64,000 nt of DNA from Fragilaria radians (taxonomy: Eukaryota; Bacillariophyta; Fragilariophyceae; Fragilariales; Fragilariaceae): positions 722,119 through 786,118 of the forward strand of contig CAAAJI010000003.1 in the NCBI GenBank assembly GCA_900642245.1, in the 5' to 3' direction. Each line of letters starts with the position of its first letter. The first letter of the stretch is position 1. A model generated the notes under the pieces. The model was not told the DNA's origin and made no database searches. It was given only the letters and a program-made list of their open reading frames with translations. A program made the translations under genes and the position numbers. This document shows, piece after piece, positions 1 through 12,198 of this stretch.

Positions 1-993
1 AAGACGACAAACAACTTCTCCTTCTTCTTCTTTCCAAAGTTCTAAGTCACCCGCTTGTGTCATGGAGAAAACAGGCGAAGATGGTGGTGCAATAGTGTTT
101 CCTGAAATGATTTCTTTCCGTTGGGTAGCGATAGAAGATGTCGGAAGAAAAGCCAGGATTGGGGACGGATTTCTTTGAACTGCAACAGTTCGAAAGACAC
201 GATTCCACACACTCGAATACGTCCTTTTTAGTTCAGTGGCGGTCAATACCATGGGGCGAGAGGAAACTGAACAACGCCATACCCTTCCAGACTTGGAAGT
301 CATGAAAAGATTGTTGCCTAAAGCCTTCATTAGAATAACAGAAGATAACTCATTATCCCCACTTAGAGAATTTGATGCCAAACGAAGCTTGCATGATGGA
401 GCTCGTGGCACCATTGACGGAGTTGTTGTCGTCCTAGGCAACCACCAGAGAGCAAGAAAGCCAGAAATAGAATTTAATGCATAGATAAAATAGGAATCAT
501 CGTTTCCTGAAACACTTAGCAGCAACGAATTCGATCCATTCAAAAGTGGATGATACAGAATTTCATAGACAGATCCCTGTCGAAACAAACTAATTTTACC
601 GTCATCCATTGATAACATGGCATGAACATCCTCGTATGAATCATACGCAGCCACTTTCGATTTGCTAACCACGCCATCTTGTAATACGGATGGAATAGAA
701 TTTAGGATAGATACATCCCAGGGGACTTGCGGAGATGGTCGGACTAAGTGACGAAAAGGGAATAACGCTGATTGAGACATCGCAAGTACAATTTGGATGA
801 TTGGTAGACTAATGAAATAAAATTTGACTACTCCGAGTAAAACCTGAAAAAAATGACAAATGAATCTTTCCATCAGGATGAATGAATGAGATTGACTTAC
901 TGCATATGCAACAGGCAAATTATCTAGAATATCATGCACACTTCCTGCTTTCCTATCCCATTTCAAGAAATTTACATAATCCATGAAATGCAT
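1..993 (-). CDS. Partial gene at window edge, possible Nup133-type nucleoporin beta-propeller
   Basis: An open frame on the minus strand enters from the left edge and runs to a start codon near 993, so only the N-terminal ~310 residues are present. Exon 1 (901-993) starts MHFMDYVNFLKW. A 57-nt intron (844-900; GTAAGT donor, T-rich tract then CAG) joins it in phase 0 to the exon reaching base 1. The frame has no stop over 843 nt. The protein alternates short hydrophobic strands with Gly/Asp turns; segments such as HAMLSMDDGKISLFRQG, MTSKSGRVWRCSV and FSMTQAGDLELWKEEE look like propeller blades. Spacing around SKSGRVWRC and NRVFRTVAV recalls Nup133, where a blade is followed by an RVSSLFG-type segment, so I suggest a nucleoporin of the Nup133/Nup155 class. 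The family call is by eye and weak; that this is a real, truncated gene is better supported. Confidence 0.5.
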   Translation of the reverse strand, partial: MHFMDYVNFLKWDRKAGSVHDILDNLPVAYAVSQSHSFILMERFICHFFQVLLGVVKFYFISLPIIQIVLAMSQSALFPFRHLVRPSPQVPWDVSILNSIPSVLQDGVVSKSKVAAYDSYEDVHAMLSMDDGKISLFRQGSVYEILYHPLLNGSNSLLLSVSGNDDSYFIYALNSISGFLALWWLPRTTTTPSMVPRAPSCKLRLASNSLSGDNELSSVILMKALGNNLFMTSKSGRVWRCSVSSRPMVLTATELKRTYSSVWNRVFRTVAVQRNPSPILAFLPTSSIATQRKEIISGNTIAPPSSPVFSMTQAGDLELWKEEEGEVVCRL

Positions 994-3900
994 GTTTCCT
1001 TATCCACATTAAGTTGATTACTAAGGTACTTCATAAGGTCCTCTTCAATCTTTGATCAAAAGTTCGTTTCATCAGATCTTGAATCACTTGTTGAATGCCT
1101 TTTCTGCAAAAACTTGTAAAGCAATTGCCTACCAAGATAGCAATCATGACAAAGCCAAATGATTGTTGAACCCACAAACATGGATCCAACAAACTACCAG
1201 TAGTATTCTGCAAATATTCAATGCGTTTGCGAAATAATTGTCAAGCTTTTCATAAGCCTAGAAAATGATTTCTTCAAGATCCAATATTCCTGACAACATG
1301 GGCCTTCATACCAATTGGTATATCCACGACGATATTATCCTCTAAATCACTAGTAGAAACACGGTTTTGATGTATATTATCCTTGCCTTATGATCCAAAA
1401 TCATCATTCCAAGTCAGAAAATGCATCAATAATATCAGGAGCGTAGGGCTTGATGAAATCGACAAAGGTACTTGATGATACTCATATGTCACCAACCAAG
1501 CCAGAAAATTCCATTTCTCTTGACTTTGAAAACCCACAAGCTCTAAATACACCTTCTATCTTCTGGAACTTCTTTCTTGGGAGCCAAAATCCCTTCTTTT
1601 CATATTCTCAGCCACAAAATTGGAATTTTCTACAAAATTCCCATTACCTAAAGTAAATAGTAAGCAAGTCTAAACTCATTCAGTTGCTCTGACATTGCAA
1701 CGTACTCCGTTTTGCTGCTTGACGATATGACTTCCTTCTGCCCGTTGAATTCAAATAGGTTGCAATGCCCATCAAATAAATGATTATAAACGCCCCACTG
1801 TCTCTTGCCATATCAAAGGCCAACATGCATCTATGATTTACGAATTTCCCTCAAGACCCTGTGCAAATTCATTTTTCAAAATTTCTTATGAACGGCTTTT
1901 CTCCATTTACGTCTTGAGTCATGATCAGAATAGTAATTGCTTCAAGAAAGCATCGTTGCTCTTTTGTACCTATCAACATTGTCAATGCAATGTCTGTTTG
2001 ATCTAGTAGCATAGCTTTCCTGATTTTAATGCATCCAAACATCTTGAAGTATCAGGCCTGAACCATCCTTGCATTTCTTCATATTCTTTAGTAGTTTAGG
2101 CTACGCAGTCTATTGTTCAGTCTCAATGATGTCACTTGAATTAATTATATGCTCTTCAAGTTAAGCCTACCGTAAAGATCCTAAGCTCCCTGGTAATTGA
2201 GCTTTCCCAGGATTTTTCTTTGCCATCACAATGCCAGCAGGACCAAAAAGTGCCTGTACTCAAATATTACTTTTCACAAGACTTTGACTTCTCGTTAGTG
2301 ACCAGAATGATTGAATCAGGATTAGCCAATGATACATATTCCGCCCAGATTCAAATTTTGATTTCTTCTTGAAGCCCTGCTCCATTAAAATGCCTCAAAT
2401 TTTGGAGTCCTTGTCCCTGCCTTGTTCAAAGGCAAACCTAATTGATTTTTTTACTCTCTTGTTTCAATCTTTGTTTTTCCTGAATCAATGCATTGTCAAC
2501 TCGAAGACAAGTTGTGTTGACTTCTCGTTTAAGAAGCCTATCTGAAGAAGTTCTACCTTTATCTTTTTGCCCTTCAACTATTAAATAGAATTTGTCTAAC
2601 TCCTAACTCATAGCCCCTTCTCTCCATAAGATTATCACAATCTTTCCGGGCTGTTTACAAATATAAGCCTTAACTGTTACTTTCAATGTATCTCCTCCGC
2701 AATTGTTTTTAAGCTTTACCGCATGCTTCCTCAGATTGAACTTTTTTTCAACTTTTAACTCATTCAACGGATGCAGGATTGAGTTGTGCTCCTGATAAAA
2801 AGCCATGCATGGTATACAATTCTCTGTTTAATGTCAATACCATTCTTACCCATCAAAAAAATTCTTAAAATTTCTCATTGATGCTAAAATGGTTAACCTC
2901 TGGAACAAACATGGCAGCTTAGGCACAATTAGGAATATATTTGCATTTACTGGTTCAACGATAGTCTTCCTTCTGTTAAAGAAAGCGTCACTCTCTCATA
3001 ATCTTTTTCTTGCAGTTTTTCATGACTACAACAGCAATTTGGTCCCTGAAGTATTGGCATTTACTAACAGATTCTCTCCAAGTCAGCAATTATCCCCCCC
3101 CATAGCACAGATATTGAAGATGGCAGCAAACTTTAATCCGCCACCTCAGTAGATTTTCACAATTATGGTATTGAGCCCAAATTTTTGGCTAGTCACAGTC
3201 TTCACTTAAAAGTTTTAATTTATATAACGTAATATATTTAGGTCATTTGAGATACAAAAACAGAAACTTCAGGAAGATGAACCTTGGACATTTTCCATTG
3301 AAGCAACTTCATAGTCAACCTGCAGCTAATCACCAGCACAGCAAAACTAGTGTTTTGGACACTGGCTATTCAATATTTTACACATGGTGGAATGGGTGTC
3401 AAACAGTTATTTATGCCATTAATACGGCGTAAAGTAAGAACATTGGAAAGTAACCTAAGGCACAACTTAGAGACTAATCCACTTTACTCACAATTTGATG
3501 CCAAGAAGGCAAGATTCCCTTTTTCGAGAGTTTTTGTCTTGTCCTTTTTCTTCCATGCAACAGTCTTTTGTGCTTTGTGTAATGTCTTTCTTGCAACAAT
3601 TGAAAGTAATTTGCCAATTTAAGGTTGAATTCAATTCTGCAATTTTGTTGTCACCTAAAATGTGAATCTGATGCTGATATAGGGTATGCCCCAGGTTTCT
3701 TGCAGTGACATCATATGCCAGGTTTGCAGAACATAGGGTTGCCTTTTTGGATCCATCCTGCTTTGCCTTATGCCTCAACTTTACTCATTTGCCTGTACTT
3801 TCTAACGTGTTCCAAATCTAATACAGACAATCTTCTTGCAAGTTACAACACTTCATGATGAATAAGTCAAAGAATACATCTGCAGCTGCATTCAGCATTG

Positions 3901-4411
3901 ATTGTATCAATGACACTGTTCTTCCTATCCAGGGCAAGTCACTGTGTTTACAATCTGCTTTAACTTAAAAAATTTGCACCTCAACTATTGTTAATTTTCA
4001 GATAGTTTCTGAGTTCCAATACCACAAATCAGGCTAGTCTGTCAGATCATGTATTTCCTAAGTCTTGTAGAGTAGTTGAATCACTCCTTTGGTCATGAAT
4101 ACCTTAAGTAAGCATATCACTCCTCCCCTGCTCCTTAGTTTTAAGTTTTGAATCTATGCTTTTCCAGGTCAATAACATTCTTGACACATAGTTATCTGCA
4201 TCGAAATTTCCAAGATTTGATACTTAGAGAGCCCACCTGTGGCCTTTCCTTGAAATCTGTGAATTGCTGTTGTAATGCAAGATTTTGCAGTTAAATATCC
4301 AAACTCTATCGTATAAACACTCAAAGTATTTCAACTATGTGGAGTACGGTGCTGTGACTTGATGCTAATTTATATTAGTCATAAACAAAAAAGGGAGCTG
4401 CATCAGGAACT
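994..4411. other. Intergenic region, retroelement debris
   Basis: About 3.4 kb without a gene I can support. A copia RNase H remnant lies at about 1660-2050 on the minus strand (listed separately). The remaining ORFs (for example 2603-2806 minus, 2889-3152 plus, 3488-3778 minus) are short, interrupted and match no family I recognise. They are probably further decayed element sequence. No tRNA or other RNA gene was seen. Confidence 0.5.
1660..2050 (-). mobile_element. Ty1/copia pol remnant (RT tail and RNase H)
   Basis: Reading the minus strand gives LLDQTDIALTM near 1990, the position of the copia TRPDIA motif. About 150 nt later comes RDSGAFIIIYLMG and then, after a frame change, EVISSSSKTEYVAMSEQL near 1680-1740. 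This copies the copia RNase H ending (W-S-K-Q, SSTEAEYVALSEA). Stops and frame changes between the blocks show the copy is dead. No LTR could be paired. Confidence 0.6.
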
Positions 4412-7062
4412 TCATAAACGGACGTCGTACTCAGTTCGAAATTTATCATTATTGGATCGTTTTTCCGTCACGTCTGTCGGAAAAAATATAGCACCTTGTC
4501 GTAATTTAGAATTCAGTGGCGGTTCAGCATATGAAACTGGCTTTGATACATTACGTATAAGATTCCTCGCTCCATTATTCGTGGACTCTAATGTCACTGA
4601 GTCTTGCGTTTTATCATGTGATGAAAAAGCACTTTGTTCCTTATGGTTTTGAAACAGCGGCTCCTTGTTCTTTGAAGAATGATGTGGAGTAAAATCATTG
4701 GAATATGATTCAAGTGTATTTGAAGCAGTTGCTTCGTAAACCAAATTTCGCTTTGGGAACGACTGTATGCCTCTTGATGATACTCCTTGAACTTTATTTC
4801 GCCCATCTTCGCGATTCAATTCTATATCGTTCATTCCGCTTGTCTTTGAAAAACCAAAGTCTCTCATAGATGCTGACCTAGCATTACTTCGAATAGGCAA
4901 TTCATCTTCTTCATCAGAGGGAAGACCCGGAGAAGCGGAACGGAGTGGGATTGAGCCTGTTGTCACGGAGCGTTGATTCGTCCTTCTGAAATTGCTCTCA
5001 GATACGATACCGAGTGCTTCTTTTTTCCTTGCTGCCTGTTCGAAAACGCTTATAGCTGTAGAAACAGAAGGAGAAGAGGCCTTATCCAGCAGCAAATTGC
5101 TGGATTGAGGTAACGATCTAGCTTTCAATACTTCAACCTCATTCGTTTTGCTAGCAACAACTGGCTGCGTCCTTGGAAATGCCGTGCTTGGCTTCGACGT
5201 GGTTGGAACAACTTTGCTGAGTGAAGTTGGAGCAGTATGCTGTGGAGTCGAAGGGGTTTTGGTGATATTTTTCAGCACATTAGGAGAACTTTCCTTCAGT
5301 TGTTGAACACGTCTCAAAACGCTGTTGGCCTTCTGAATAATTTGTGTCGTTTCCGCCGTTTCGACTTTCAGGTTGCTATCAGCGAGTTCCTCATTCGTAT
5401 CCTGAGTGAAAGCATTGACTTTTTCTGAATTCTCCTTCTCCAGCTTGTTTGACCATCGATTGGCGGTATTCAGTGATGACTGATAATTACGACCCTGCAG
5501 AGCCATTTCATACCTTGCTCTAGCGCTTGCCGACGCCGATTTTTCAGGTCTAGACGGTTCCTCGATTTCGTCATTTCCAATCTTTCTGCAAAGCAAGGAT
5601 ATTGGAGTTCGTGGTTGCTTCGAGTCGTCTAGAGGCTGTGGACAATTATCCGCTGCAGGTGGCATATCCTTGACAACACCAGGAGGTGTGCCTGGAAAGG
5701 TCTCAAGAACTCTTTCATCCTCATCTAACTTTGATCTCGTATTTCTGGATTCCTTATCATTTGTTGACATAATTAATTTTGGCAGAGTTTTTATCGATTC
5801 ATTGTTGTGAGAATTGGGAATCAATGCTGCACTGCTGTCAACAGAAACAACGGATGTTGAGGGAATCAAGGAGTCAGGCAACTCTCTCTTTGGGCTAGGA
5901 AAGAAAGGATTGTAAATCTCAGATGGTGTAACCGAATCATCTTTCGGTGCAGATGAAAATGAAGATGGAAAACTGGTTGCAAACGAGGCTTCGAAGGCAT
6001 CAATGCTGCTCATGATAGTGCGTCGATAATCGCTTTGGTTTGATGATACAGAATTATTTTCCGAATCAACCTCTGATATCTCTGGTGCAGACGGACGAAA
6101 GGGTAGGATTTTTTTCCTATCAGACTGGGGCAAGTCATCTGGAAAGCCTTCATTGTAATCGTCTATCTTGTGTTTGAAAATAGAAGAATTTGGCTCATGA
6201 GGCTCCTTAGAGGAGACTAACTCTTCATCGTCTTCTGAATCAGCGCTGGATAACGGTGATTCACTAGTTTTTTCTTCGAAATCTGAATAAAACTCTCCAT
6301 TCGGGCTTCCTTTTTCTCGATATTCGATTTTTGCTGGAGTAGTAAAGGCTCTTGTAGGTGGATTTGATGGTACTGGAGGTGGGTTAGCTGGTGTTCCCAT
6401 TAGTTTATCCATGCGCTCTATCTCAGCCTTCAAATCTGGCGATAAATCAGGAAGGCTTTCACTTCCCACCTTGGAAGCCGAATTTGGAGCCGATTTGGAA
6501 TAGGGAATTTGATTCTGACGCTGTAACGCCAAAGCTTCCGCTGCTCTTCTTTGATGCATCGCCAGCTCTTTTTTCAGCATTGCAACATGACTGATTGCCT
6601 CTCGACAGCGTGATGCAAGATTCATCTATGGATAATTCGTTAAAATACCATATCCAAAGATTGTCAAAAAACGTGTATCCACTTACATTTTCCATCGTCA
6701 ATCGAGTTACGCTTTTCGTTTCTTCTCGATGGCGCACTCGAAGTTCACTCTGATGAAGATGGTTAAACAGGCAAAATTAAAAGTTAGAATCGAAGCATAT
6801 CGCGAACCTGAATCCACATCGTAGATCGAAATCAGGTTGTTTTCAAAAATCGAAAGGGGGGAAATTTACGTACCAACTCTTTTGCTAGTCTGTAGTTTTT
6901 GGCTGTCAGTACTGCCTCACTTTCCGTTACTTTCCGCTTTCCGCCTTCAGCTCCAGCATCAACTCCGGCAACACCACTTGGGGAAGCAGGCTGTGCTTTA
7001 TCTTCTGCTTTCCTTCGGCCGGCCTTACGGGAAATCGCTTTCCTCATTGATTTGTTTCTCAA
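4412..7062 (-). CDS. Coiled-coil N-terminus with long disordered tail, function unknown
   Basis: Three exons: 6874-7062, 6687-6749 and 4412-6625, with introns of 124 nt (6750-6873, GTACGT...CAG) and 61 nt (6626-6686, GTAAGT...TAG), all phase 0. The joined protein is about 821 residues. After a basic start (about residues 1-20) and an Ala/Gly linker, one uninterrupted heptad-type coiled coil spans all three exons: it starts near EAVLTAKNYRLAKEL, continues through SELRVRHREETKSVTRL and ends near MHQRRAAEALALQRQ. That continuity is strong evidence for the splicing, because each small exon supplies coil in frame. The remaining ~700 residues are Ser/Pro/Asn/Glu-rich and look disordered, with many SP/TP sites suggesting phosphorylation. 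A second start at 7047 is possible. I recognise no catalytic domain; a scaffold or cytoskeletal role would be a guess. Confidence 0.75.
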
Positions 7063-8955
7063 TCACCACCAAGAGCAACAATAAAAACCTGTACATACAG
7101 CGGATGAAGAATTCTTGTCGAGTCGTATCGTATGTTGTAGTGAAGACAACTCCGAATTAACAGAAGGAATCTATATGTTAGGTATGTTTCAAATGTTTCA
7201 CAGGCCAAGGCAGAATTCTGTCTTCACACATGTAGTTCAAACAAGGGAGGCTTCAAAATTTCCCCTGGATCTCTATGTACCTTCAGGAATATCACAGTAA
7301 TAAAGTGGTTTATAACCTTGGCCTCAAATACTCGAATCGTGGAGGAATAAAAATTTGACTTTGAATTCTGTCTTGCAATACGAATGTGTCATCTTTTTGA
7401 TGTTCTAACTATGAGAGCTAATAACAGCAATAGAGTGCATGCAGGATTAAAAAAAATTGAAGAGGGATGTACAAAATGCCTTCCAAACTTAGCAGTTTTC
7501 TTGATCAAGATGTCACTTTGAGCATCCATTGAACCCCCTATTCCAATTATGTCATAAAGATGATCCCCGCGTACAATCTTGCATTAATCTTAAATCCAGA
7601 TATTCATCCAGATTGAATACAGGCAAATATCGTGCCTTTTGCCTGTTTCTTTGTCATAAAAAATTATGTGACGTAGGTCTGGATTCGATGGTGCTTAGTA
7701 GGAATGAAGTGACAGGCATCTGATTCTAGACTGCAGTTAACTCACACTCTCTTCTCCTGGATATTCAAAAAGACATGTGTCGTTCAATGGGCATCCTAGG
7801 TGATAACAAACTTGTGCATCAATATCTAGGTGATGTTCTGATTAAAGACTGGGAAATGCAGATGAATTCTGAAACAATATCCAATCGCATGAAACAAGTT
7901 TTACTAACCTTATGTTGGGGAAATTCTTGCATAAATCTGAGATGAGACCTTGTTATTGAATGAAAACCCGTATTGTCATTTATGAGAACAACTTTTAAAA
8001 TTGAAAAAGCTAACTCAATTAGGACAGAGTTTTCGCAAATCCAATTGGGTAATACGTTTACCATGCAACTCAAAGAACATGAGAAATACTAAGGCAAACA
8101 GTTGTCTTACAATTTTTTTGCGTTTATCATCATGCTCAAATACATCTCAATTTATATTACTGACATACTGCGAGAGTGCCTAGTAAGATACAATACGTCT
8201 CTTACTTTTTTTACTTGGTCCTTTTTATCAAGACAAATTTGAGATGAGCGGTCAACAGTTAGCAGAAATCGATAGTTAAAGTTCATATAACTTTGGGGAA
8301 AAGAGCATTTGATATAGTGCATTTTGGTTTTCCTTAAGAGACTTGGCTGAGAAGCAGCTTTTTCTATTATTATGTGCTTAGTCATTGGTTTCATCCATTC
8401 AATTAAGAGTGAATCTCTTAACAAGCATTGGTTATAATATGTCATTCATAATTCTTGACTGCTGTGTATAGCCAACAACTGTATGCGGTATTAAATGAAA
8501 TTCTTGGGAGCCATTAAAGTTGTATATTTATTGCGTTACTGAATAACTTCAATAGATTTTCAGTGTATTGACATTCTCACCTAAATATAGTTTACAGGAA
8601 ATGTCAGGAGAAATTTCCTCCATTTGGGCATTCCGTGGATTCTAGTGCATTGTTGAAAAAATTCTTGTAGAAAAATCAATATAAATCTCTCACGAACTAG
8701 TTAATTTGATTTGGTTCTAGATTTCCCTCCCCAGTGTATAAACAATACCGAATATACTTCATATGTATCAACCAGTACTAAAACACAGTTTACTTCACAA
8801 CAAGATAGAATTAACATGTTGGTCTTCCACGCTTCCATTTCCAATTACAGTTGGAATTTCTGGTTTGAAATCGATTCATCAATCCAATCGTGGACACACT
8901 CCACGACATCAAGCGCATTTGATGGATTTACTTTTAAAGGCACATAATATCTATT
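7063..8955. other. Intergenic region between divergent genes
   Basis: About 1.9 kb between two divergently oriented genes (starts at 7062 and 8956), so it should hold both promoters. Only short AT-rich ORFs with no recognisable motif are present. The ORF at 8711-8947 ends just before the acetyltransferase start and is more likely leader than gene. I see no RNA gene or repeat here. Confidence 0.5.
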
Positions 8956-9552
8956 GTGAACATGGCAAAAATTCATCCATCTTTAACCAAACATGAGTTT
9001 GGAGGATCGAAAGATAACGATTCGTCTCATTATCTAAATGCATTATATCAATTGGGCGACAGAACTAGTTTGTTGAAAATTCTTGAAATTTATCACTATG
9101 AACATCAAAAAATGGAAGACGACGGTGGAACTGGTGAGCTCTTTGATCCTGAGGAATACAACGAATGGCTGATAAATAGTGACAATGATAAGGTGGCGAT
9201 TATTGCAAAGTCTGTTTATGATAACGAAGTTGTTGGATTTCTATTGATGCAAAAAGACGATGGAATGTCAGAGTTGGTGGGAACACATTGGGCGATCACA
9301 GACTTTTTTGTCGATGAGAACCATCGTGAAAAAGGAGTTGGAAGGAACCTGATGCAACACGCGTCATCCCATTGCATAGAAGATGGAAGATACGACATTT
9401 TGGAAGCAAGTTCGGTCCTCTCAAATAAAAAAGCCTCCAACTTCTACCTCTCTCTTGGTTTTAAAATTGCTTCAAAAGGATATGAATTTTTGGATCGTGC
9501 AAACCACAGAGGCCATGGGAAGCATGTGGTGCATATAAAGAAGCTCAAGTAA
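8956..9552 (+). CDS. GNAT-family N-acetyltransferase
   Basis: A single-exon gene of 198 residues, normal length for a one-domain GNAT. Such enzymes move an acetyl group from acetyl-CoA to an amine. Motif A is clear: strand TDFFVDENHREKGVGRNLM with the R-x-x-G-x-G/A acetyl-CoA pyrophosphate loop (REKGVG, about residues 123-128). Motif B follows (KKASNFYLSLGFK), with the usual F-Y-x-x-x-G-F tail. A strand before the loop (AIIAKSVYDNEVVGFLLM) fits beta-2/beta-3. There is no signal peptide or membrane segment, so it is probably cytosolic or nuclear. Two starts are possible, 8956 and 8962. The substrate cannot be inferred; the C-terminal basic stretch HRGHGKHVVHIKKLK gives no hint. Confidence 0.88.
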   Translation: MNMAKIHPSLTKHEFGGSKDNDSSHYLNALYQLGDRTSLLKILEIYHYEHQKMEDDGGTGELFDPEEYNEWLINSDNDKVAIIAKSVYDNEVVGFLLMQKDDGMSELVGTHWAITDFFVDENHREKGVGRNLMQHASSHCIEDGRYDILEASSVLSNKKASNFYLSLGFKIASKGYEFLDRANHRGHGKHVVHIKKLK

Positions 9553-12198
9553 TGTCATAAATCTTCTAAAATAATTTTATTCTTGATTCCATGTCAACGA
9601 TGGCGCTTCCATAAATCAATAGGTTGAAACAACGTAGCTGAATCCTGCACAAGGCACCTGCGCAAATGAGCATTAACGACGAGAAATGTGCAACGAACAT
9701 GATACTTAAAGCCACTACTTCCTTGTGTTGAGCAGTAGATCAAGATCTAGAGTGCAAAGTGAATTGTGACAATTCAAGTTGGGTGATGCTAGTACAAAAT
9801 CAAGTGTATATGCGGTCAACCTGGACTATCAAGGTGCAAAGCCTTACACAAGATTTGATGCAAGTATGCATTCGAAAAGGAGATAGGAACGAGCATGGGA
9901 ATTCCATCTGCTCGGGAGATTGTGATTACATCATCTTCAAGTGAAGAATTTCGTTGAATAGTTGAAATTTTTGTTTTAGAATCATCCCAAACATGAAGAG
10001 GAATTGAAAAGTCAAAAGCCTTTGTGGATAAACAGCTTGTTAGACCATGTCGTATGCATTTTAGGCTATTGTTTTTCTAGACAAGGTAACTGAAAATCGC
10101 AAAAACGTAATAACGTTTCTAACGCAACGAAGAAGCCGTAGTCTTACTTAATTTAAGTTGAATTGCTTAGGATAAGACTTGCCTCAAGCGAGTGAAGTTT
10201 CGATTTTTCAACATCATCATCAAGCCATTGATCAAATTATGCATTAAATCAGAGGTACTTCATTCAATCCAGATCTTCAAAAATCTATTCCACTTTCTGT
10301 GTCATCAGTAATTCGATGTACATAATATAAAGAGAACTCTGTTAGATTGCTTGTAAAGTCTGTGAAGTAAAGAACACATAAGTAAAAATTGAGACTTGTT
10401 ATCCTCTATTGATTTCTGGAATTAATTTGAAGACCTCTTATGTGGTTCGATGTTGAGAATTGCAAACCAGCACAAGTGGGCCAATACTGGATAACTTTCA
10501 TGCAGCAAAGCATATTCAGTTAGATTGAGATGAGCAGTGAGAAGAAGTAGTCTAGAGAGCTTCATAATCAGTATACTTCTTCTAGGGCACAAATTACTTG
10601 AAGCATGTAACTTATATCAGCATTAGTGCAAATAAGCCAAAATAAAACTCTAAAACTGTTAACACAATATGACAAGTTCAGGCAGAATGTAATGATCTCA
10701 ACGTCACCGCTTAGTCTATTCATGCCGCATACTCAGAGAATTAAGCTAATACATGAAAACACGACTCAAGTCAAAAAAAGGAAAGCTCATGAGCATTGCA
10801 CTTTCTTTTTGGTGAAAATGCTATCTTAATTAAGTGGAATACCTCGTTAACAGGTACCGACAGTGGTTGAATGCACTTGATGTGTCCAACTTCTTACTGA
10901 AACTAGATCATATAAGTGAAAGACGTCCCATGGAATATCAACAACCGATCGCCTTTCAGTCAGGAAATCATAGTTTTAATGTAATTCTAAGCTGAAGAAA
11001 GCATGTGGTCCAAGCACCTAATAGTTCATTTTTCTTCAGCTAAGTCTGACTAAGAATTTTCTTGGTTTTTAATGGGGAAAGTGCTGGTTGCGTTCAAACG
11101 CCTTCTTCAATGTATACCATACTAAGTACTCATGGATCCTAATCCAGTGACAACAATGCGGTACATGACGTCGATTGCATTTGAAATACCCGCTCTATGT
11201 TGAAATATAACTCTTTACCCTATCTTGAAGGCTTTGATGAATCAATGAGAAAAAGAAGCAAAAGCAGCAAATAAAATGACTTAGATATCATGGGAATCGG
11301 GACATCGCAAAAAGGTAAATTGTGCTCGTTAATAAAGAGAAAGTTGTGAAACAGTATTGCAATACACACAATGACTACGGCATTCTATGGATGAAATTTA
11401 AGTTCTACTAAATAAATAGACATGATGATTTCCAGCTTTTGAACACGTAGTATAGCCAAGCTTTATAACTTAAAAGTTGTATAGAGAATAATGGGTCAAA
11501 ATGTCGGTGCTGACGAAATATAGATAGATTTATCTGAATAAAGAAATATTTGTGTCTAGTGACTCTGTTTAACTCTTAGTCACCAATAGTACATCATGAT
11601 ATTTTAATTTCCCTGCATTCCTGGCCTAAAAATACCCTTAAGTAACAAAGTTGACTTAATAGCAGAAAATATGAATTTAAAATTGATGTTGCTGTCACTA
11701 AGAACACGAATTGTGGACTCTAAATTGAAGGATTTGTGAGTTTCTCAGGAAATGTTTGGTACAAGAGTTCATCAGAAATATAGTAACAGTCTTTATTCGA
11801 TTTTTTAGTTTCCCTAGGACAAACGCTTATTTGTTTTCACTTTGACAACTTACTCGAGAATCCAAGAATCTAAATTTGATTGAGACGTTACGATTTGCGA
11901 ACAATATATCTTAAAAATCAAGGAACACGAGACGGCTACAGTGTGACAAGATCGCATATAGGAAAAACTTTGAGCATACACAATTTGCGTCCTTTTTTGC
12001 CCAAAAAGAAAGGGAAATTGAGTGTACAAACTAAAGTTAACAATATTGCGTTGAAGGGTAACAGCCTGGTTTTCAGTGTATAACATAACTAACATATTAG
12101 GGCATATACTCCTTGTAAGAATCAGAATAAGTTATGTGAGCTTGATGGTGATACCGAAAAGAAAGGAGTCAACCACTGAAATCTTACGTAAACCTCAT
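9553..12198. other. Intergenic region, nothing recognised
   Basis: About 2.6 kb of AT-rich sequence between the acetyltransferase and the 3' end of the YqgE gene. The ORFs present (for example 9759-9944 and 10626-10829 plus, 11850-12095 minus) are below 85 codons with no domain, signal peptide or coding-like composition. I found no tRNA-like cloverleaf, tandem repeat or clear retroelement motif. Confidence 0.5.

Noticed and set aside
236..484. Plus ORF of 82 codons
   Set aside because: It is the complement of the longer open minus-strand exon 1-843.
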